Shown here piece by piece: positions 32,761-42,661 of a DNA stretch of 64,000 nucleotides (within the stretch, counting starts at the first letter, position 1; every line of letters begins with the position of its first letter). The notes beneath the pieces were generated by a model. That model was given only the letters and a program-made list of their open reading frames with translations, did not search any database and was not told where the DNA came from. Position numbers and translations under genes: made by a program. The stretch is from Phytophthora colocasiae (taxonomy: Eukaryota; Oomycota; Peronosporomycetes; Peronosporales; Peronosporaceae). The stretch lies in assembly GCA_018806915.1 (NCBI GenBank), contig JAGKQI010000105.1, forward strand, positions 1,922,001 through 1,986,000, given 5' to 3'.

Positions 32761-34295
32761 CTACGACGCCGAGGTGTAGAAGTGGAACTGGTGGTAGTAA
32801 TCCAGTACGGCGGTTGTTCCGAATCGGAACAACTTGCCTACACCTGGCACGTAGTCCAGAATGTCCGCAGCCTGAATATCACGCATTGGAGTTAGCGTAC
32901 TGCAATGGTAACCCTCTCCTCGCGCTAAACAGCTTACCTTTCCAGTCACCGGCTTGGTGACGGTTGCGAATACAGGATCGCGGAGTAAGTAAAGAAGGAG
33001 AGCCATCTACAGAACAACACAGGCATTTGGTGAGTCTTCTGCTTTCTTAATCCTTTTGCAATGGCACAAACCTTGCGTGCCGCAATTTCATCCTTCGCCT
33101 TGTCACCGGAGACAGGCTTCAACGGTTCCACCGGTTTCACGGCAGCAGCTGACAGAGCCAACCTACAGAACAGCGTTAGATAAAGCCATGTTCGCCTTGA
33201 ACAGTGAAGACGTACCCTGAAAGCTCCACGAAAAGCGACAGAACAACAGGTGTCCACGAGGTCTCTGGTCGCCGACGGCGCAGCAGCGCGTACACGACAG
33301 GCCGCAGGATGTGGCACACCTCACCCGCCACAAGAAGATCCTCGCGTGCACCTTCAGCGACTTCGATCGTCGCATCCTACCACACAACAAAAGACCGTCA
33401 CGAACAAAAGCAACTTGCAATTTCAACGTCAGTACTCACGTCGAATGTAATCTTGTTGGGTTCTTCAGTGCTCTTTTCCGTCGATGGCTCGGATTCCACG
33501 GTAGCTAAACCAGCAACAAACAGCAACGTCAGTAACTCATCGTAAAAACTACCGCCAATTCAATTAAAAGTCCACCTTTTCCGAATGTCTTGCCAGTCCG
33601 AGCACCAGGTTGCTTGGGTTTCTTGAAGCGTGCAAAAGCTGAAGGCCGCGGTGCTGACTCCACACCCTTGTACTGTTATTTTCATACAGCTAATAAGCTT
33701 TCCCATCCTTGTACCACCACTTTAACCTTTAAAAACTCACCTTTCCACCACGCGCCAACATACCGCAACGTCTCTGAGCTAGAAGAACCAGCCGCAGGAC
33801 ACTCTTGACGATCTCCACCCACACAATCAGCCTCCACTTGCCCACGTCTCCACCGACTCGACGTGCCACAACTTCCGCCAGCACTTGCACATGGGAGATA
33901 AGTGACAGCGGCACGCGAACAAAACGCGTGAGTTTATGGCCAATTTCAATCGGCTCCGGCTCCTGGTTATCCTTCTTCCACAGCACGTAGTCATGATACA
34001 AATGCAGCAGCCCCACAAGCGAGTAGCCAAACTGTGTAGCCACTTCCGGTTCCAGTACGCGCTTAGGTACGAGCTGTGGCGCCACATACAGCGTCGTTTC
34101 CACATTGCGCGCAAGACCGGAGTGACTACCCACCCAGGCTTCGTACGAAGCCAGAAGAGACGCGGTCTTTGCGTCTGTAGAGGGGGAGACGACGTGCGAC
34201 GTGGTGGTCGTGCGCGTGACCGTCCTGGTGGTCTTGGAGTCGCCATTCACGCTCACATTCGTCTCCACTTGTGTCTTCTTGCTCTCTTCTGCCAT
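32761..34295 (-). CDS. PEX16: Peroxisomal membrane protein PEX16
   Basis: Seven exons on the minus strand: 33741-34295, 33576-33672, 33440-33504, 33216-33376, 33072-33162, 32938-33006 and 32761-32871; 382 residues. The start MAEESKKTQ is followed by a Thr/Ser-rich leader, then YEAWVGSHSGLARNVET, FGYSLVGLLHLYHDYVLW and RVPLSLISHVQVLAEVVARR. Later exons give AGEVCHILRPVVYALLRRRRPETSWTP and the C-terminal VLDYYHQFHFYTSAS. These match PEX16 end to end. PEX16 inserts peroxisomal membrane proteins and helps form peroxisomes from the ER. All introns are 53-68 bp GT..AG, and all phases close. Confidence 0.93.
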
Positions 34296-34318
34296 GTTGA
34301 ACTGCAAGTGAAGAGATT

Positions 34319-34338
34319 AAACTGCCTCGGAATGAGCT
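34319..34338 (-). promoter_or_regulatory. Initiator-like element upstream of PEX16
   Basis: Read on the minus strand, AGCTCATTCCGAGGCAGTTT closely follows the oomycete initiator GCTCATTYY plus flanking bases. It lies 24-43 bases before the PEX16 ATG. Motif and position only. Confidence 0.4.
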
Positions 34339-34455
34339 GAACAGCAATGTTGAGTAAACTGGATCAGGTTAGGATATCACTGTAGGTATGAGCTATTTTT
34401 ATCAGCCAATTGGAATGGAGGTAAACCTATAAATGTTATACTGTAGATTCGAAAA

Positions 34456-35266
34456 ATGATAGTGTCGGCGACTGTGGTGGCGCTTCGTCCCGAGGACACG
34501 TACGCGCTGGTGGATGATGCTGAACAGGTTTCGTTTCTACAGCAGGAATGTCGTATCTATGGAACACCTGAAGGTGTTAGTGCAACTGCAGCTGCAGCGC
34601 CATCACGACTTCGTTTAGCATTGGAAGAGATGGCGGTGGGTGTCGCGAAAGGGTTTCTCCGTCTAAATGTTGCTGGTGAAGAAGGACAGATATTTGCCAA
34701 AGAAATTGCGCGAGAATTGACGGACAATTGGAAGAGTAAAGACGTTCATGATGGCGTTACGTGGAGACTAAGTAAGTTTTTGGATAATTGGTCGTGAGTG
34801 TAGTCTAACTCGTTTGATGCAGCCCAGCAGCGTCGTGACCGATTACGAGTCTTCAGGGATCTGTGGGATCGAGGCTATATCGTGACTTTTGGCTCGAAGT
34901 TTGGTGCAGATTTTCTCCTTTACAAAGGTTGGAAGACGATGTTAAATTACGATGTCCTTGTGTAAACTAACGTTTTCGTTTTGGTACTCAGACAACCCCA
35001 GAATCTCACATGCTGTGGCTCTGGTTGTGGTGAAAGGATACGAAGAAGATTTTGCCCGGGTAGATGTCGTGAGTTTCTGTCGTGTTGCCAAAATGGTGAA
35101 GAAACAGCTCATATTCGCGAGCGTGCGAATGAATGAGGAAAGTACAAACGAAGGCGAACAGAAGGGTGAAAGCAGCAACAGTGGCACACAAGAAGGCGCA
35201 GAAAGTGTTGTGTACGTTTCATTAACGCATGCTCTGCTGGTATCACGTCAAGAACAAAGTGAATAA
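34456..35266 (+). CDS. TSEN34: tRNA-splicing endonuclease subunit Sen34
   Basis: Exons 34456-34771, 34823-34927 and 34992-35266 give 231 residues. The N-terminal half (ALVDDAEQVSFLQQE.RIYG) resembles the Sen34 N-terminal domain. The C-terminal nuclease domain has VFRDLWDRGYIVTFGSKFGADFLLYK, DNPRISHAVALVVV with the catalytic His, then RVAKMVKKQLIFASV with the catalytic Lys. Sen34 is one of two catalytic subunits and cuts the 3' splice site of intron-containing pre-tRNA in the nucleus. A low-complexity Glu/Ser insert near the end (NEESTNEGEQKGESSNSG) precedes the last strand VVYVSLTHALL. The gene is divergent from PEX16 with 160 bp between starts. Confidence 0.93.
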
Positions 35267-35316
35267 GTTCCTTGATTCTTGACACTCGAGCATATTTCGA
35301 CCACTGTGAACAAGAT

Positions 35317-36684
35317 TTATGTGCTGGTGGCGTCTTCAGCTGTGGAGGAGGGCGCCTTCATGTTTACCTCGTTCTGCCGGATCTTCTGTGCGATTTTCAC
35401 AATGCAATCTGCATCTGCGGGGATCTGCGTGTTTTGGCGTAAATCAAGAGCAATGACTGTGTTATTCTGATGCAAGCCTTGAAGAAGCACGTCTCCGTCG
35501 CTTTCGCTCAATGAGTTGCTGCTGAGATCAATCGAGCGAAGAGATGTGAGCGAATCGCTTAGAATTTCAGCCAGTGCTTCGGCGCTCTCCTTGCCTAACA
35601 TGTTACTGCTCAAGTTCAAGTTAGTCAGCGACGTGTGCTCCACAAGACCATCCAGCAGCATACGGCCACCATCATCCGTGAGTCGGTTGAGTCGTAGGTC
35701 CAACTCCACGAGGCTGGAGTTGTATTTGAGTCCACGGCTGAGATAACGTCCGCCTTCCGCGTGGATCTGGTTGTCACACAGTTTCAACGTGGTGATTACA
35801 CTTTCAGGGCCAAGCAGCTTGGACAACAGCCTCGCTCCATGGTTGGTGAGCTTGTTATGCGAAAGATCCAGTGAAGTGATGCTAGAGTTTTTCACTAAGC
35901 CTGTCATGAGCATTCGCAGCAGATCGTCATCCAAGAGGTTGCTAGGAAGCCATAACGTGGTCAGAGAGGTCGAAGTCTTGATAATGTGCGAGAGGTTGGT
36001 GGCGTCTGAGATCTTCATACCAAATAGCATGCGCTCATACTTCATCCCAATCTGCTTGACACCGTAAGTCACACGAAGCTTGGTCAGGTTGCGAAGCTGG
36101 GCACATATCTCGTTCAAGTCTAAATGGGATAGCAATTGGTCGATTTCCAGTGTGAAAATGTATTCGCTGGAAGCTTTGACCACGGCCATTAAGTGGTCAT
36201 GATCATCCACCGATGGATCAAAGGTCTCTAGAAGATCCTGCAGATGCTTCTCAAGGAAAAGTTGTTTCCACGTGAGTCCATGGTCAGAAATTCTGCTGTT
36301 CTTCCACTGTGTTTTGCTGAGGCAGCGACGCTTCCAGTAGTTCTCGTCCGTCACATTAGGTGCAGTGACACAGGCGTCGAGATCCAGTGGCAGTCGTGCC
36401 ATGACCTCTGGAAGGAACTGACGTGGCACATTTTGAGCTTTGGGCTGCAAACAGAAGCGATCGGAGATGATCTTCAAACACATGAGCAGCAGCGACGGGA
36501 TCACAGAGGAAGAGCCGGCAGCTTTGCCGTCACTATCTGCTTCATGGACATTCTGCACGATTCGAGCACGGTACTTCTTCACCTGATCAGATAACGCGCA
36601 CACATCTGTCGTCGCACCGACCGTAGATGCTGATACCATAATGTGTTTGCTGTCTGCTTGGCTATTGGAAACGACTCTTCCCAT
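35317..36684 (-). CDS. Leucine-rich-repeat protein, DRC5/TCTE1-like
   Basis: A 455-residue protein starting MGRVVSNSQ; the open frame extends 25 codons upstream without an ATG. The N-terminal half contains LPLDLDA, NYWKRRCLSK.W and HGLTWKQLFLEKHLQDLLE, typical of TCTE1/DRC5, the nexin-dynein regulatory complex subunit 5 of flagellar axonemes. From about residue 240, seven or so ribonuclease-inhibitor-type LRRs follow (TLWLPSNLLDDDL, SLDLSHNKLTNHGARLL, ELDLRLNRLTDDGGRML, SIDLSSNSLSESDG). Oomycete zoospores have two flagella, consistent with such a gene. It is divergent from the coiled-coil gene at 36862. Confidence 0.85.
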   Translation of the reverse strand: MGRVVSNSQADSKHIMVSASTVGATTDVCALSDQVKKYRARIVQNVHEADSDGKAAGSSSVIPSLLLMCLKIISDRFCLQPKAQNVPRQFLPEVMARLPLDLDACVTAPNVTDENYWKRRCLSKTQWKNSRISDHGLTWKQLFLEKHLQDLLETFDPSVDDHDHLMAVVKASSEYIFTLEIDQLLSHLDLNEICAQLRNLTKLRVTYGVKQIGMKYERMLFGMKISDATNLSHIIKTSTSLTTLWLPSNLLDDDLLRMLMTGLVKNSSITSLDLSHNKLTNHGARLLSKLLGPESVITTLKLCDNQIHAEGGRYLSRGLKYNSSLVELDLRLNRLTDDGGRMLLDGLVEHTSLTNLNLSSNMLGKESAEALAEILSDSLTSLRSIDLSSNSLSESDGDVLLQGLHQNNTVIALDLRQNTQIPADADCIVKIAQKIRQNEVNMKAPSSTAEDATST

Positions 36685-36861
36685 TAACCTGAACGAACTC
36701 AGGTCTTGGAGCACTACAAATAGCTTCAAAGATGATGAACAAGTTGACAGCAACTTCAACTACGAATATCAGAGTGATGGTCACTTGGTTTCCCTTGGAT
36801 TCCGCATCCATTTCGCATTCCGCACTCTAGCGCACAAGTGGGCGTCTGAAAGAAGGAAACG
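36685..36861. promoter_or_regulatory. Shared promoter between DRC5-like and coiled-coil genes
   Basis: 177 bp separate two divergent ATGs. On the plus strand, 36807-36826 reads TCCATTTCGCATTCCGCACT, which contains two initiator-like CATTY cores about 36-55 bases before the ATG at 36862. Shared control of the two genes is inferred from layout. Confidence 0.35.
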
Positions 36862-39407
36862 ATGGACAAGATCCGCGCAGATAAAGCAAATGGCTTCAAG
36901 TCGACCTTCGTGGAGGACGAGATTGGCGAGCTGCGCAAGTACATTGGTCTGTCTGTATCTTCTGGGGTCTTGTTGCGTCGCCTAGTGCGTTGCTAACATG
37001 TTGTGGTTGCCTTTGTAGTGGAGATGATGCACGCCGAGATGAAGCTAATGGGGAGCATTAAGCTGAATGAGTCCAACATAGCGGCGGCGAACACGCGCAT
37101 TAAACACTTCAAGGTGCGTTTGACACAACTTTAACCCTGTCAAGTGATGTAACATGAAAACTCTATTACCTGTAGGAGCTCATCATACAAGAACGTGCTC
37201 GCTTTAAAACGTTGAAGAAAGAGCTGGAAGGAGATGTCAACGACCTGAAAAGCCTCGAGGATAAACAAAACGGTGAGAAAAGTAAATGTAAGCCTTGGTT
37301 TGGAGTGTGTGGATGATTTTTTATCTTTTAAATGGTAGTTGTTGAAGAGAAGCATCGACAATTCAGAGGTAAGCTAATAGACCGATCTGTTATTGACCAC
37401 CTTAGCCTAAGTCGAGAGCTGCAGATGCTGTGACGCAGCGTGAAAATGAGGTGCAAGCATTGCGAGCCCAGTTTCAACACCAGCGCGCCACCATGCTCAG
37501 CTTGCGGTGCCAGATCTTAGATGTCACCACAAGCTTAGACAAATTATCTTCGCAAGAGAAGTCGGTGGAGCAGGAAACTCGCTGCGGTACGTAAAAGGAA
37601 TCTGTCCCGAGTGTGTTCAATCTCTTATTTCTTGTTCACACAGTCACTACTGCCTTGAATGAGTGTGCTGAGCCGACAGTCGAACGTGCATCCCGCCAAA
37701 AGCTCCGTGCCAAGATCAGATACACGCAGCAATTTATCGCACAGATGGAGGAGGAAACCAGGCAACTTGTCGAGACGAGGACAAAGGTGGAATCCGAGAT
37801 ACGTGCATTTGAGCAAGAGGCGCACAAATTGCGTGAAGCAATTTTCTTCAAAGAGAAGGAGACCGAGGTCTTATTTAATCGGCTGCATGACGATACGCTC
37901 CGCATCATCAAAGAAAACGGTACTCATTGATGCAGTGCAATTATGAGAGAATATATTGTTGCTCAAATGTCATGATTAATTCATCTGAGCAGGAAAGATC
38001 GAAAACCGACTGAAGGCCAAGCGCAGGAAGTTTCGGGTCAAAACCAAAAATGAGATAAATTCTCTCAGACGCAGGATCTCCTTCATCACATCCGGTAAGT
38101 TGTTATGCCTCCAATTCAAGACTAACCTGACTGTGACTCTAACGACTTGCAACTAACAGAGCTCGAAAGAGGTCAGATGACAAACGAAGACTTACTTTCT
38201 AACATCGAAGCGTTGGGATCTACGCGTGAAGAGCTGGAACAGATGTAACCACGAGTGTACTCTCACCTCCGGTTTTTGGCCGCTTACGCAAAGTTGTGTC
38301 GTCTAGGCTAAGCGCACGCAACGAGCAGCTAGCTGCTACAGAGGTGCAGGAGTTGATTGTTACTACTTGGTTTGAATCCAGCAATCGGACTCATTTCCTG
38401 GACTACTGGTTTGTTGCACATGCTGTAGAATGCTATCACTGATCTATCTACTTCGATTGCCACGTTCGGACGGAATGATGAGGCTTTTGATACAACCCGA
38501 CTTCAAAAAGAGTTGGCAGCAAAACGTGCTGATGCCCAAGCTGCTCAGACAAAACTGGGGCAGAAGCAGGTACGCGTTGAGAGTCGCTCATCCCTGAAGC
38601 TAGTCTAAGTGATGCGCTATTTGTGCAGGCCAGTCTTAAGTTGGTGGAGGTAGATCAAACTCAAGTATGTATTCGATCTGTTGTTGCTATTGTATCAGTA
38701 AGAACTGACATTAATTGTGTATGTGCTGTGTATGAAGCTTGAAGCAACACTGGCGGACATTGGCGCTCAAATTGTAGCGGCAAAGAGCACGGTGGAGCGG
38801 CTGGATGGTGAAATACTGTCACTAACAACAGACATTGAGAATCAAGAGTCGAAAACCAGGCAAGTGCTTGAAGCTAAAGTCGCTGCAAAGAAGAAGTGTG
38901 ACGATCTCCAAGCCGAATATCAAGAGCAGCAGCGCAACAATAAGACCGCAATCAAGTTTCAAGCCAAACTACGCCGCCAGAAGACCTCGCTACTCAAACA
39001 AGAACAGTCTCTGTCAAAGGAGCTTCAAGAAGCAGAGCGTTTGAGCCGAATCTTAGGTGAAGGGATCAAGGTACGTTCGTATCTTGCTGGTGTGGGTTTC
39101 TCGAGCTTGATATTAAAAGTTGCTCGCTGATATGTTTCCAGCACGGGATGGGATACGCTGAGCAACTTAGAGAATCGAATGCGCTCAGTAACGAAAAGGA
39201 CAGACGCATCGAATTTGAACTTCGTCGTCAGGAGCTCATCTTACAACAGCAGTGCGCACAGGAAGAGTCAAAATTCCAGGCTGACGTTGCAGCATGGGAT
39301 GAAAAGGTATCCGTGTTAATTCACTTTCGTTGAAATTGCGAAGCTAAAGTGGTGAAATTGTGTGAATACAGATCAAGCTCGTGGAAAGACAGCTTCGAAG
39401 TATTTAG
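36862..39407 (+). CDS. Long coiled-coil protein, 14 exons
   Basis: Exons 36862-36946, 37019-37113, 37176-37272, 37339-37368, 37419-37586, 37644-37919, 37993-38094, 38160-38244, 38307-38343, 38429-38569, 38629-38664, 38738-39070, 39142-39306 and 39372-39407 give about 561 residues starting MDKIRADKANGF. The phases of all joins are consistent. The exon 1 donor (GTCTGT) is non-standard, and exons 4, 5 and 9 are less certain. Almost the whole protein is charged heptad-type coiled coil with no other domain. I cannot name a family; the shared promoter with a DRC5-like gene suggests an axonemal or basal-body role, which is inference. By far the most intron-rich gene here. Confidence 0.72.
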
Positions 39408-39562
39408 AGGCCTCCTTCTCAGAAATTCCTTTTCCATTTCTAAGCGCATCAACTGCATACTTCTCGGGAATTGAATGGCAAATTACCATTGACAACACAA
39501 TGATGCTCAACCCGTTCAAATCGTCACTCCCAATTTTCCTCTGGCCCCCACAAGCAACTACC

Positions 39563-40141
39563 ATGAAGACTGCCTTCCTCGTTCTCGCTTCGACCCTGGT
39601 CTCGCTGACGTTGGCGAACCATGTGCCAGGGCACATCTCTCCATCGAAGCACGCTAAACATTCCAAGGCTGTAGAGGATGAAAACCGTCAGCTTCTTGGT
39701 GAAAACTTTGGAGGTATCGGTGACGTCGGCGGTCTTGGAGGCGTCGGTGGTTTTGGAGGCGTCGGTGGCGTCGGTGGCCTTGGTGGTGTTGGTGGCGTCG
39801 GTGGCCTTGGTGATGTCGGAGGCGTTGGAGGCGTTGGTGATGTCGGCGGTGTCGGCGGTGTCGGCGGTCTTGGTGGCGCTGGTGGTTTTGGTGGCGTTGG
39901 TGGCGTTGGTGGCGTTGGTGGAGTTGGTGGTGTCGGCGGCTATCGTGGTAAGTACTGAAGTCTTTACAATGATCATTGCAGATGCTTTACTGATCTAATG
40001 GGTTGTGTTTCAGCTTTGCGTAGTGACGACGTTGACACTAATACCGATGGGGGGGATGACGAGGTTGTTGTCGCTGGAGGGACTGTTGTTCGCGGTGGTG
40101 CTGTGGTTGCACGACCGGTTCCTCGTCGTCGCTGGTACTAA
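39563..40141 (+). CDS. Secreted glycine-rich repeat protein, copy 1
   Basis: Exons 39563-39947 and 40014-40141 give 170 residues. The signal peptide is residues 1-20 (MKTAFLVLASTLVSLTLA). A short basic region follows (GHISPSKHAKHSK), then EDENRQLLGEN, which sits where an RxLR-like motif would be but lacks the final Arg. Residues about 52-128 are a run of GGV/GGL/GDV triplets on a Gly-Gly-X pattern. Exon 2 encodes a conserved tail with DGGDDEVVVAGG and RPVPRRRWY at the end. Probably an extracellular or cell-wall protein; function unknown. Paralogue of 40627-41093. Confidence 0.8.
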
Positions 40142-40626
40142 GTGTTTGGGTGGGATTTCTACACCAGCGTCGAAGACAAATTCGCAAGAATCGTGCTTCC
40201 AGATCTTTTTTCATTTTGCTTAAACCTAAGCTGTGAATCAGCCAAACCGTAAAAACAAAGTGGCGTTGCGCTTTCCTGGCGCTTGAAATGATGGTTTTGT
40301 ACATTGATTGTCATCATCCTTGCTCCTCACTGTGCAAACATGAACAATTCAGTGAAGTAATTAACTGTTGAAACTTTTGAAATCGATCTGCCAAAGCGTT
40401 GCACTACAACCCACGCATCAACCGGCTAAGTGACAATAGTGTTGTTGATAGCGTGGAATGAAGCTGCTTGATACTCGTAGTGCTTACAGAAATTGAATAG
40501 TAACACGCTTGCCTGGGATGGGGCAGTTCTTCAAGTACGCAAGAATTCTTACGAAAAAGTTGGCTGCTGTAGTTTCGATTCACTCGCGATTTTGCTCTGG
40601 ACACAGCAAGCACCCAAGTCGCAATC
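40142..40626. other. Spacer between the glycine-rich pair
   Basis: It contains the copy-1 3' region with a 21-base block at 40265-40285 that recurs exactly at 41217-41237 behind copy 2 (core TTGCGCTTTCCTGGCGCTT). The rest is the promoter region of copy 2, with nothing else recognised. Confidence 0.55.
40265..40285 (+). repeat. Conserved 3' block of glycine-rich gene 1
   Basis: A 21-base exact match to 41217-41237, each about 125 bases past the stop codon. Conservation of this block among otherwise diverged 3' flanks suggests a role in 3'-end formation or mRNA control, or only shared ancestry. Confidence 0.55.
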
Positions 40627-41093
40627 ATGAAGACTTTCTTCCTTGTTCTCGTCGCGCTCCTGGTCTCGTTGGCGATGGCGTCCCATGTGCCGGGGCACAA
40701 ATCTACACGGAAGCATGCTAAACATCCCAAGGTTGTAGAGGATGAAGACCGTCGTCTGCAAGGAGATATTGGTGGAGATGATGATGGTGGAGATGATGAT
40801 GGTGGAGATGATGATAACCTCGGAGGTGGGGATGATATGGGAGGGCTCGGTGGAGGTCTCGGCGGCGGACTTGGTGGTGGTGGTGGCTATCGTGGTAAGT
40901 AACTAACTTAACTTTATGATGGCCTTCATGTTCAGAATTTACTAATCTGAAATGTTTGCCAGCTTTGCGTAGTGATGAGCTTGTTGAAGCCAATCCTGAT
41001 GGGGGAGATGACGAGGTTGTTGTCGCTGGAGGGGCTGCTGTTCGCGGTGGTGCTGTGGTTGCACGACCAGTTCCTCGTCGTCGCTGGTACTAA
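40627..41093 (+). CDS. Secreted Asp/Gly-rich repeat protein, copy 2
   Basis: Exons 40627-40894 and 40963-41093 give 132 residues. Signal peptide MKTFFLVLVALLVSLAMA, then GHKSTRKHAKHPK and EDEDRRLQGD, aligned with the same region of copy 1. In place of the GGV run it has DDDGG repeats followed by GGLGGGLGGGGG. Exon 2 is nearly identical to that of copy 1 (DGGDDEVVVAGG.AVRGGAVVARPVPRRRWY region). The central repeat has thus turned over while both ends stayed conserved. Secreted, function unknown. Confidence 0.8.
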
Positions 41094-41442
41094 GCGTACC
41101 GGGCAGGGTGGCACCGTAACTACCATCCACGTTTTCGTCAAGCTGACTTCCTTCGTTTAGCTTCTTGTTGAAGCTGCCTTGAATCTAGGCATGAGTAAAC
41201 CATAAAAAAAATGGATGTTGCGCTTTCCTGGCGCTTGGATTTGCTGTTCTACATGCACAAAAATATCAGCACTCCTTCTACCCGATAGTGTGGCTAAAAA
41301 TCCACACAGCTACGGTAGCTAACACATCAAGGTGTTCATCGAATGCCTTGCTTGAACAGGTGTTTTTTTTTCATTATTCCCGCGGTTGCTCTTCATGGTC
41401 CCCCTCTTACAGCTAACTTCCCGAAAGTCTCAACAAGTCTGA
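41094..41442. other. 3' flank of glycine-rich copy 2
   Basis: Contains the conserved 3' block at 41217-41237 and otherwise nothing recognised; followed by the convergent FKBP gene. Confidence 0.5.
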
Positions 41443-41885
41443 TTACTCGATCTTGAGCACTTCGATCTCGAAAATGAGAGTGGAGTTTGGCTGAATTGTA
41501 CACTTCCAAACAAAACCACAGTTAAGGAAAACAAACAAACAGATCCCACAATTAATACAACAATATCCCAGATCATGCATTAAGTCAGGTGAAAAGGATA
41601 TCCCCAGGCCGGAAAGCCACCAGCTCCGTACGCGTAGTCGGGCGTGCACGTGAGACGCGCCGTCTCCCCGAGGTTCATGCCCAGCACGCCCTCGTCCCAT
41701 CCCTTGATCACCTGGCCCAGTCCAACACTGAACGTGAAGGGCGTCTGGCCCGGGTCCTTGGTGCTCCAGAACTTCTGCTGGAGGTCGCGGTCTTTGCCGT
41801 AGCCCGTGCAGTGCACCGTCACGGACGCGCCCTTGGTGGGTTTCGGCCCATTTCCCTGCGATAGAATCTCCTTGGTCACACCCAT
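41443..41885 (-). CDS. FKBP12-type peptidyl-prolyl isomerase
   Basis: Exons 41602-41885 and 41443-41497 (minus strand) give 112 residues. It starts MGVTKEILSQGNGPKPTKG and has the FK506-binding fold signatures VTVHCTGYGKD, FWSTKDPGQTPFTFSVGLGQVIKGWDEG, GMNLGETARLTCTPDYAYG and, after splicing, AWGIQPNSTLIFEIEVLKIE. The intron is removed with AT-AC ends (see next entry); only this join restores the family sequence. FKBP12 isomerises X-Pro bonds in the cytosol and is the rapamycin/FK506 target. Length matches the family. Confidence 0.94.
41498..41601 (-). other. U12-type AT-AC intron in the FKBP gene
   Basis: On the minus strand the intron begins ATATCCTTTT, the classic minor-spliceosome 5' splice site, contains TTCCTTAAC at 41521-41529, an exact U12 branch site, and ends GTAC. 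Cutting between TGGGG and ATATCC, and after GTAC, joins AWG to IQPNSTLIF in frame. No GT..AG choice gives this conserved sequence. Length 104 bp, branch A about 25 bases from the acceptor. Confidence 0.9.
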
Positions 41886-42661
41886 ACTTGCTCTTGTCGA
41901 TCTCCTTGGTACTATAGTTGATGTGGTTCACTTTAGAAAAATAACAAAGGGTTAACCCTCTATAAAATATTCCTTCTCCTTATTGGAAATGAGCAGAAGC
42001 CACTTCTGTGGCAAGACGGAACTCCTTCACGCTTCATGCATACTTGCATTCCTTTATCAGTGCTTGCATTCCTGCCTAATTGTATAGGCTGTTTGGGGCT
42101 TTCAATTCATTTTCTTCGTCATTCGTGACGTTATCAGCTGCATTTGCTTTTCTTTCCTGTTGGCTCAGCTTCCCTTTGAATCGTTGCTGCAGTGCCGTGG
42201 ACAAATGGGAGCGATATCCCTATGCTTAGCGCACAATGCTTTACTAGTACCTTCGAGCGCAGTGGATTTTCGTCGTGCTCGTCATATTCCTGCCGAAACG
42301 ATTATGCTCTCAGAAGTCTCGGTGGACTGGACAAGGATCCTGAGCGGGGCGCTCTTTAGGCACGGTGTAAGCTTCAGTACACTGCCGTCAATGCGGCGAA
42401 ACGACCAGTTAATCCGCGTGTGTGCATTCCTTTCCTGCCTTCACAGCTAAGGATAAAACGGCACGTCTGGAGGCTTGCTGCTTGCTTCACTGAAGTCTTC
42501 AGTACATGGAGAATCCAAGCAGCACCTGCAGCATTTTGCCAGTCGGGCATCTCCCTTTCCTCGTCCAGCATCGAGCTGAAGACCAGCCGCGCGTCAGGCT
42601 ATCAGCGGCGCGCTGTCACACGCTGCCGCGCGTCCCTCTTTTGCCGTGCAGCGCTTGAGAA
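41886..42661. other. Intergenic between FKBP and the zinc-finger array
   Basis: No gene recognised; short overlapping frames only. It probably holds the promoters of the two divergent genes. Confidence 0.5.

Noticed and set aside
39660..39710. Classical RxLR-dEER effector motif in the glycine-rich proteins
   Set aside because: RQLL and RRLQ occur at the right distance from the signal peptide, but neither is RxLR and no convincing EER follows.
39524..39976. A 150-codon Thr/Asp-rich minus-strand frame
   Set aside because: It is the antisense of the Gly-Gly-Val repeats; low complexity only.
41443..41931. A 162-codon frame covering the FKBP gene
   Set aside because: It runs in a different frame through most of exon 1 and reads across the intron; only its last 18 codons agree with the real protein.
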